A DNA stretch of 6,726 nt from Acidobacteriaceae bacterium. GTDB taxonomy: Bacteria; Acidobacteriota; Terriglobia; Terriglobales; Acidobacteriaceae. Numbering within the stretch: the stretch's first letter is position 1; each line of letters opens with the position of its first letter. Both the position numbers and the translations under genes were made by a program. Where the stretch lies: contig PLHN01000376.1 of assembly GCA_003139975.1 (NCBI GenBank), positions 409 to 7,134 on the forward strand. The letters run 5' to 3'. Below, one piece after another: positions 1 to 4,803 of the stretch. Below the pieces are notes generated by a model. The model saw nothing but the letters and a program-made list of their open reading frames with translations. It was not told where the DNA came from and made no database searches.

Positions 1-10
1 GACGCCCGCC

Positions 11-85
11 GGACAGCCGCCGAGACGGCGGCGCTACAAAAATCGGGCGAACTTTGCTCGCCGGGACAGCCGAGGGCGGCTGTCC
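11..85. repeat. GC-rich palindromic repeat cluster (GGACAGCCG units)
   Basis: GGACAGCCG occurs at 11-19 and again at 64-72. The second copy is part of a perfect 9-bp palindrome with a 4-nt loop (64-72 with 77-85). The first runs into another perfect hairpin, a 7-bp stem GCCGCCG/CGGCGGC at 16-22 and 26-32 with a 3-nt loop. The arrangement resembles the interspersed palindromic (REP/BIME-like) elements common between genes of some GC-rich bacteria. Whether it recurs in this genome cannot be seen from one window. The rest of 1-122 shows no gene. Confidence 0.45.
38..62 (-). terminator. Probable rho-independent terminator of the cytochrome operon
   Basis: On the minus strand, 60 nt after the last stop codon, GGCGA (62-58) pairs with TCGCC (50-46) around a 7-nt loop. 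It is followed within a few bases by TTTTT (42-38). The stem is only 5 bp, or 6 with a bulge, so it is modest, but its position right after the last gene fits. The 9-bp hairpin at 64-85 just before it may help. Confidence 0.5.
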
Positions 86-122
86 TTACGTGAGCGTGGG
101 AGGCGCCCGTCGCTCCACTTGC

Positions 123-1655
123 TTACGGGCTTACTCCTCCGGTGTGGCAGTCGGTGCAGGTCACGGCGGTCATATCGCCTAGGTCGACTGGGTGCTTGAA
201 CTGGACGCCGGGGAGCGAGGCGAGGTTCACGGTTTTCTCCTGCTCCACGAGGACGGTGTGACAGAGGTTGCAGTCCTTAGGGATGACCTTGCCTTCGGGA
301 CTCACGTGGTTGTCGTCGTGGCAGCGGAAACAGCCGTTGAAGTACAAGTGGCCGATGTTGTTGGGATGGGTGCGCCAGTCGACTTTCATTTCCGGGAAAA
401 ACGTCAGTTTGTAAATGTTCTGGACTTCATCAATGGCGCCATGAATCTCGGGCTGCTTGGTCTTGCTCAGGTCGGGGTACTTGGTGGCGTAGAAATCGCC
501 AATGGTTTTGGCGATGCCCTGCATGGCGGCGGCGGTCGTGTCGTATTTGCCGGTGAGCGCGGCGACCGCTTGCTGCTTGAGGAAGGGCACGGAGATATCG
601 AGGCGGTGAGCGGTGATGGAGCGATCCACGGAGAGTTCGGGGGACGTGTAAATGTGGGTGGGGCGGTTGTGGCAGTCGACGCAATCCATGCGGCGCTTGT
701 CGGCTTTGGCGATCTGGTCTTTGGTGAGCTTGGAATCTTTGGCGTAATACTCAGTGACGGCACCTTGCGCGTCCTTGACGCGAACGTAGGAGATGATCTC
801 GCGCTGCTCGTCGGAGGCGACGTAGGTGACTTCGTTGGCGGGGTCCACGTGCCAGTGGATACCCTCGGGTTCACCGGAGGAGGGATCGCCGCCGCCGGTC
901 TTGATGAGGAGGCGGATTTGCAGGGGTGAGTTTTTCTCATCGCTGTCGTAGTGGTTGAAAACCTTGAGCTGGGCTCCGAAAAACTTCTTGGGCCAGTGAC
1001 AGGCCTCGCAGGTTTCCGAAGCGGGGCGCAGGTTTTGGACGGGAGTTGGAATGGGGCGGGGGAAGGTGTTGAGTGCTGTTTTCACAACCTGGCGCGCGCC
1101 GGAGAGCTTGGACTTGACGTACCAGGTGGCGCCGGCTCCGACGTGGCAATCGACGCAGGCGACGCGGGCGTGGGGAGACTGCTGGTAAGCGACGAACTCG
1201 GGATTCATGACGGAATGGCAGAGCTGTCCGCAGAAGGCAACGGAGTCGGTAAAGTTGTAGGCCTTGTAGCTGCCGACGACGCTCATGCCGACAAAGACGA
1301 CGATGAAGGCCAGGAAAAAGGCCATGGCGCCGCGCTGCGCGGGATCGGAGAAGTCGAAACGGAGATAAGGAGAGGCGCCAGTAGCGGCGAGGCGGCGGTG
1401 GCGCGTGTAGAAGGCTCCGAAGATGACCAGCGCCAGGCCGAGCACGAGGAAAGCGGGCGCGACCATGTAGGCAAGAATGCCGACATAGGGGCTGTGATGA
1501 GCCGAGGTCATGTCGATGAAGAAAAGGAAAAGAATGTTGCCGAGGGCGACGACGGCGACGGCCAGTCCAATGATGGAGATGGGATTCCGCATGAGCGAGC
1601 GGATGCGGGCGAGGCCGGTTAGTTGTGGCGAGGCGCTCGGTTGAGAATCGGGCAT
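123..1655 (-). CDS. Heptaheme NapC/NirT-family cytochrome c, ImcH-like quinol dehydrogenase
   Basis: A 510-residue inner-membrane multiheme cytochrome expected to oxidise menaquinol and feed periplasmic carriers. Three membrane helices lie at about residues 25-47, 56-82 and 108-131. The NapC/NirT-type heme region follows directly: C142-H147 (CGQLCH, a CX3CH site, followed by M150), the family-like YxxSPHARVxCVDCH at 157-171, then sites at C216, C325, C442, C462 and C500, seven in all. About 104 residues without hemes separate sites 3 and 4, and about 112 separate sites 4 and 5. Classical NapC/NrfH proteins have one helix and four hemes. Three helices with seven hemes agree with what I recall of Geobacter ImcH, so an ImcH-like role is the best guess. 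The ATG at 1655 has GGAGGT 11 nt upstream. An internal ATG (residue 22) is possible but has less support. The gene lies 114 nt after the bc fusion and is probably in the same operon, with scope for separate control. Confidence 0.92.
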   Translation of the reverse strand: MPDSQPSASPQLTGLARIRSLMRNPISIIGLAVAVVALGNILFLFFIDMTSAHHSPYVGILAYMVAPAFLVLGLALVIFGAFYTRHRRLAATGASPYLRFDFSDPAQRGAMAFFLAFIVVFVGMSVVGSYKAYNFTDSVAFCGQLCHSVMNPEFVAYQQSPHARVACVDCHVGAGATWYVKSKLSGARQVVKTALNTFPRPIPTPVQNLRPASETCEACHWPKKFFGAQLKVFNHYDSDEKNSPLQIRLLIKTGGGDPSSGEPEGIHWHVDPANEVTYVASDEQREIISYVRVKDAQGAVTEYYAKDSKLTKDQIAKADKRRMDCVDCHNRPTHIYTSPELSVDRSITAHRLDISVPFLKQQAVAALTGKYDTTAAAMQGIAKTIGDFYATKYPDLSKTKQPEIHGAIDEVQNIYKLTFFPEMKVDWRTHPNNIGHLYFNGCFRCHDDNHVSPEGKVIPKDCNLCHTVLVEQEKTVNLASLPGVQFKHPVDLGDMTAVTCTDCHTGGVSP

Positions 1656-1713
1656 GATCGGTACAGACCTCCAGCGTTCAGATCCGGAACCTTTGCTTAT
1701 ACATTAAATTGAA

Positions 1714-1750
1714 CGGCTCAGGCGATGACTTTTGTCCGCCGCATGAGCCG
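1714..1750 (-). other. Intergenic bulged stem-loop between the bc fusion and NapC/NirT genes
   Basis: The 114-nt gap (1656-1769) contains an inverted repeat. Outer arms of 7 bp (1714-1720 with 1744-1750), then 4 bp (1721-1724 with 1737-1740), then 3 bp (1727-1729 with 1734-1736) enclose a four-base AAAA loop on the minus strand. A 3-nt bulge (1741-1743) and a 2-nt bulge (1725-1726) interrupt the stem. A short competing hairpin, AGCC/GGCT with a 3-nt loop, sits at 1746-1756 and shares bases with the outer arm. No clear T-run follows, so a simple intrinsic terminator is unlikely. An mRNA processing/stability element or a partial attenuator setting the level of the downstream gene is possible. 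Confidence 0.5.
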
Positions 1751-1769
1751 AAGGCTGCCGCGCACGATC

Positions 1770-3890
1770 TTAGCTATGCGTGATCGGCTCTGAGTTTTCT
1801 TCCTCGGAACGATGCCCGTTGCCGTTGCCGGCCTCCAAATCGGCTTGCTCGGCGGCGAGGAGCGTCGCGCTGTCGAGGCCGTGCTCTTCGCGGTAGTGAT
1901 GCTCGGAGACCTTGCCGTCATACCAGGCCCAGTTCATCGGATAAATGTCTGGATCGAGGAAGATCTGGTAGAAGTGCCAGACGACGATGGCGAGCGAGGC
2001 CAGGATGGCTTCGTAAAGATGGACGGTGGTGGCGACATCGAGCCACCAGCGCGGGAAGAGGTGTCCGACCCAAACCTTGGCCCAGAGAGCGGTGCCGGTC
2101 GCGGCCATAACGACGACGCCCCAGACCAGCGCCCAATACTCAGCTTTTTCGGCGTAGGTGAAGCGCTTGAACTCGGGCTTGGGGCCGCCGAGGCCGAGGT
2201 TGTAGCGCATGGTGGTGGCGGCATCGGTGGCATCTTTTGGCTCGGGCAACATGTCCTTGACCATGCGGCGGCCATCGCGCGTCACAAAGAGATAGACAAG
2301 GTGATAGAGGCTGGCGGCGATCATGCAAACGGCGGCGATGCGGTGAACGATACCGCGGGCCTTTTCGCCCATGCCGGGGATCAGCGCGAGCCAGGAGTCG
2401 GGATACTTGAGCGCGAAGCCGGTGACGACCAGCGTGATGAATGAAGTGAGCAGGACCAGATGCTGCCAGCGCTGGCTGGTGTTCATGCGAGTGATGATGC
2501 GGGGATAAGCATCACGGCGCTCGATGGCTTTGCGCCGCCAGATGATCAGGTTGTGGAGGACCATGCCGCCGATGACGGCGAGGATCATGCCCAGGTAAAA
2601 GCGGCGAATATAGCGTACGGCGATGCTGCCGATATCGGCGGAGAGAGGCGCATCGACGTGTACTTTGCCGACGACGAATTTGTCGGTCACGCCGGGATGA
2701 CACTGGCCGCAGGTTTTGACAAGATTCGCGCGGTTGATGGTGGAACGCGGATCGCTCGACGGCAGAATGTTGTGAACGCCGTGACAACTGGCGCAGTTGG
2801 CGACAACGCTCGATCCTAGCTCGGAAGCGAGCCCGTGATAGCTGGCGAGATAGGTGCTGGAGCGGCCACCCTCGACGCCGAATTCCTGGGAAAGGCGAAC
2901 GCCTTCGTGGCAGCGGGCGCAGGTGGTGCGGGCCAGATTTTTCGCGGCGACGGAGGAATTGGGATCGAGGTGCGATTTGATGGAGTGGATGCCGTGGCAA
3001 TCGGTGCAGACCGGAGCGAGCGAGTTGCCCTTGCTGATGGCCTGGCCGTGGATGCTCTGCATGAACTCGGATTTGATCGATTGATGGCACTTACCGCAGG
3101 TGGCGGGGACGTTGAACTTGAAGATTGAGGATTTGTCGTCGCTGGCGCGGCGGATTTCATGCACGCCGTGGCAGTCGGTGCAGACGGCGGCCTTGGCGGA
3201 TCCGTTGGCGACCGCGCGCCCGTGCACGCTCTCTTCGTAGGAATGAAACTCCTGCGTGCTTTGGCCGACGCTCTCCATTACGATTTTTTGGCCGTGACAG
3301 GTGCCGCAGGTGGCGGGAATGTTGTTGTGATAGACCGGTGACTTGGGATCGTCGGCGGCAACAATCTGGTGCGGGCTGCCGTGGCAGGCGAGGCAGGTGG
3401 GGGCCTTTCCATCGCCATCCTTGCGGGCAATGGCGTGAACGCCTTGCAGGTAGCCGTGGACAGCATCTTCGTGACAAGTGGCGCACTGCTGGGGGACGAT
3501 TTTGTCGGTGTGCTGGACTTCATGCGTTTGACCGTGGCAACTGGCGCAAGCCTCCTTGCCGAGGATGGAGTGCACGCTCTGCGGAACCTGGGCGACTTCC
3601 TGATCATGACAGGTCGCGCAAGCGGGCATTTTCATGTTCTTCGGGTGCGGATATTCCTTGACACCGACGTGGCATGTGGTACAGCCGAGGTCGCCATGAA
3701 CGCTGCTTTTGTGCTTGGCGGGATCGACGTGCAGGCTCTTGCCGGACTCGGACTTCATGGTGGGATCGCTGTGACAGGCGAGACAATCCTGATCGGCGGC
3801 GAAGGCAGGCATCGCGCCGGGGATCGCAGCGACGATGGCGAGGACAAGACTGATCCCGAGGAGCATTCCGAGTTGTTTCGCGGCCTTCAC
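1770..3890 (-). CDS. 13-heme cytochrome c fused to cytochrome b membrane domain (CbcL-like bc quinol oxidoreductase)
   Basis: A 706-residue fusion protein. Residues 1-31 are a signal peptide (KAAK, hydrophobic core, cleavage near AFA|AD). Thirteen CXXCH motifs follow, with first cysteines at 36, 70, 91, 115, 136, 166, 195, 237, 265, 295, 324, 366 and 394. A linker helix (about 428-451, with H446) leads into a four-helix cytochrome b domain (about 476-495, 513-536, 586-603, 620-645) with candidate heme-b histidines H477, H516, H530, H624 and H639. The tail (about 660-706) is hydrophilic and acidic. Expected topology puts the c domain in the periplasm. Expected role: oxidise menaquinol through the b domain and pass electrons along the heme wire. 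From memory, Geobacter CbcL has the same c-then-b plan with fewer c hemes. The start is GTG, supported by AGGAGG 9 nt upstream. It follows the cytochrome b gene by 13 nt, so the two are surely co-transcribed. Membership in the CbcL group is inferred; the bc fusion itself is plain from the sequence. Confidence 0.94.
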   Translation of the reverse strand: MKAAKQLGMLLGISLVLAIVAAIPGAMPAFAADQDCLACHSDPTMKSESGKSLHVDPAKHKSSVHGDLGCTTCHVGVKEYPHPKNMKMPACATCHDQEVAQVPQSVHSILGKEACASCHGQTHEVQHTDKIVPQQCATCHEDAVHGYLQGVHAIARKDGDGKAPTCLACHGSPHQIVAADDPKSPVYHNNIPATCGTCHGQKIVMESVGQSTQEFHSYEESVHGRAVANGSAKAAVCTDCHGVHEIRRASDDKSSIFKFNVPATCGKCHQSIKSEFMQSIHGQAISKGNSLAPVCTDCHGIHSIKSHLDPNSSVAAKNLARTTCARCHEGVRLSQEFGVEGGRSSTYLASYHGLASELGSSVVANCASCHGVHNILPSSDPRSTINRANLVKTCGQCHPGVTDKFVVGKVHVDAPLSADIGSIAVRYIRRFYLGMILAVIGGMVLHNLIIWRRKAIERRDAYPRIITRMNTSQRWQHLVLLTSFITLVVTGFALKYPDSWLALIPGMGEKARGIVHRIAAVCMIAASLYHLVYLFVTRDGRRMVKDMLPEPKDATDAATTMRYNLGLGGPKPEFKRFTYAEKAEYWALVWGVVVMAATGTALWAKVWVGHLFPRWWLDVATTVHLYEAILASLAIVVWHFYQIFLDPDIYPMNWAWYDGKVSEHHYREEHGLDSATLLAAEQADLEAGNGNGHRSEEENSEPITHS

Positions 3891-3899
3891 GGACGAATT

Positions 3900-3905
3900 C
3901 CTCCT
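3900..3905 (-). promoter_or_regulatory. Strong Shine-Dalgarno (AGGAGG) for the GTG-started bc fusion gene
   Basis: AGGAGG lies 9 nt before the GTG at 3890-3888 and overlaps the TAG stop of the cytochrome b gene (3906-3904). It fixes the unusual GTG start, which is followed at once by a good signal peptide. The overlap of stop and SD suggests that ribosomes terminating on the upstream gene help initiation here. Confidence 0.75.
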
Positions 3906-4803
3906 ACTTATAGGCGAACAGCATGGCGTAGATAATCCAGATAACGATGCTGAAACCGATGCTTAGAGCGATCCAAGCGAAGCCTCGGATGGTGCGGACG
4001 ACGACTTCGGGCTGCGGGTCTTCCATGTGATCTTCGAGCTGGCCTTTGGCAACCAGGGCTTCGTACTCGAGCGGTTTGTCGCGCTTTAATTCGGCCAGGG
4101 GCATGTGGCCGGTGAAGACGACCGTGTCCATGGGAAATTTTTCCGGCCGCAAATGCGTATTGAAAAAGTGGACGGTAAAGATGAAACCGGTCGCCAGCAG
4201 GGCCTCGTCGCTGTGGATGATGGTGGCGATATTGATGAACGAGCCCGGCAGCAGGCGCGTGAAAAAGACTGGGAACCACAGCGTCAGGCCAGTCGAGCCG
4301 ATGACGGCGATGCCCCAGAACACGGCGAAGTAATCGAATTTTTCCCAGTAGGTCCAGCGTCCATATTGCGGCCTGAGGCCGCGGCCGACGAACCATTTCA
4401 TGGTGGCGATGAACTGGTTGAGATCCTGCCGATTGAACATCATGGTATCGGGGCCGAAAACCAGGCCCCACCACGATATGCCCTCGCGCTTTTTGTGCTG
4501 GACGAGGTCGTAGAGGTGGGTGCAGAAGACGCCGAACATGAGGACGGCAGCAGAACGGTGAATGAAGCCGGCGGTTTCAAATCCGCCGAGGAAGCGGGAG
4601 ACGGTGGCTGCCCAAGGCGTGTAGGAGAACTTGAGCGTCAGGCCGGTGGTGGCCAGGCTGATGAAACTGATGATCATGCAGGCGTGAAGTGCGCGCTGCA
4701 GGCGGGTGAAGCGGACGAATTCGCGATCCGGGCGTATGTACTCTCCCCGGCCCGACGACAGGGCTCGCTCGTCTGCGGTTCGGAGATCGAAATCAGCCGG
4801 CAT
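3904..4803 (-). CDS. Cytochrome b subunit, five membrane helices (quinol-oxidising partner of the upstream multiheme cytochrome)
   Basis: A 299-residue integral membrane protein of the FdnI/HydC-like di-heme cytochrome b type. Helices lie at about residues 38-58, 79-101, 158-177, 193-213 and 272-297. Membrane histidines that could bind b hemes are H40, H82, H96, H197 and H212, and there is no CXXCH motif. The first four helices align with the b domain of gene 3 (shared features: TTG/VTG + LK[FY] after helix 1, IHR/VHR in helix 2, the FxRxTYxEK-like stretch before helix 3, xxHxxEAxLA in helix 4, FPMD/YPMN after it). The fifth helix has no counterpart there. The start at 4803 is chosen because GAGG lies 6 nt upstream and the overlap with the preceding stop is short. 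An extension to 4884 would add an arginine-rich, non-membrane stretch lying wholly within the upstream gene. Expected role: accept electrons from menaquinol and pass them to the overlapping multiheme cytochrome. The exact b-heme ligation is inferred. Confidence 0.92.
   Translation of the reverse strand: MPADFDLRTADERALSSGRGEYIRPDREFVRFTRLQRALHACMIISFISLATTGLTLKFSYTPWAATVSRFLGGFETAGFIHRSAAVLMFGVFCTHLYDLVQHKKREGISWWGLVFGPDTMMFNRQDLNQFIATMKWFVGRGLRPQYGRWTYWEKFDYFAVFWGIAVIGSTGLTLWFPVFFTRLLPGSFINIATIIHSDEALLATGFIFTVHFFNTHLRPEKFPMDTVVFTGHMPLAELKRDKPLEYEALVAKGQLEDHMEDPQPEVVVRTIRGFAWIALSIGFSIVIWIIYAMLFAYK

Noticed and set aside
192..1622. Long plus-strand open frames (192-929 and 951-1622)
   Set aside because: They lie opposite the NapC/NirT gene, whose protein has helices and heme motifs. 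Their translations are low-complexity, rich in V/G/D/A, with no recognisable domain, as expected opposite GC-rich coding DNA.
1696..1701. TATAAG as a -10 box for a separate promoter of the NapC/NirT gene
   Set aside because: No reasonable -35 element lies 16-18 nt upstream, and the site is close to the ribosome binding site. It cannot be excluded but is not supported.
1714..1750. The intergenic stem-loop as an intrinsic terminator splitting the operon
   Set aside because: On the minus strand it is followed by GTTCAATTTAATG rather than a run of Ts.
1812..3935. Plus-strand open frames within the bc fusion region (1812-2444, 3125-3661, 3369-3935)
   Set aside because: The opposite strand carries 13 evenly placed heme motifs and a clear cytochrome b domain. 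These frames overlap one another and show no protein-like features.
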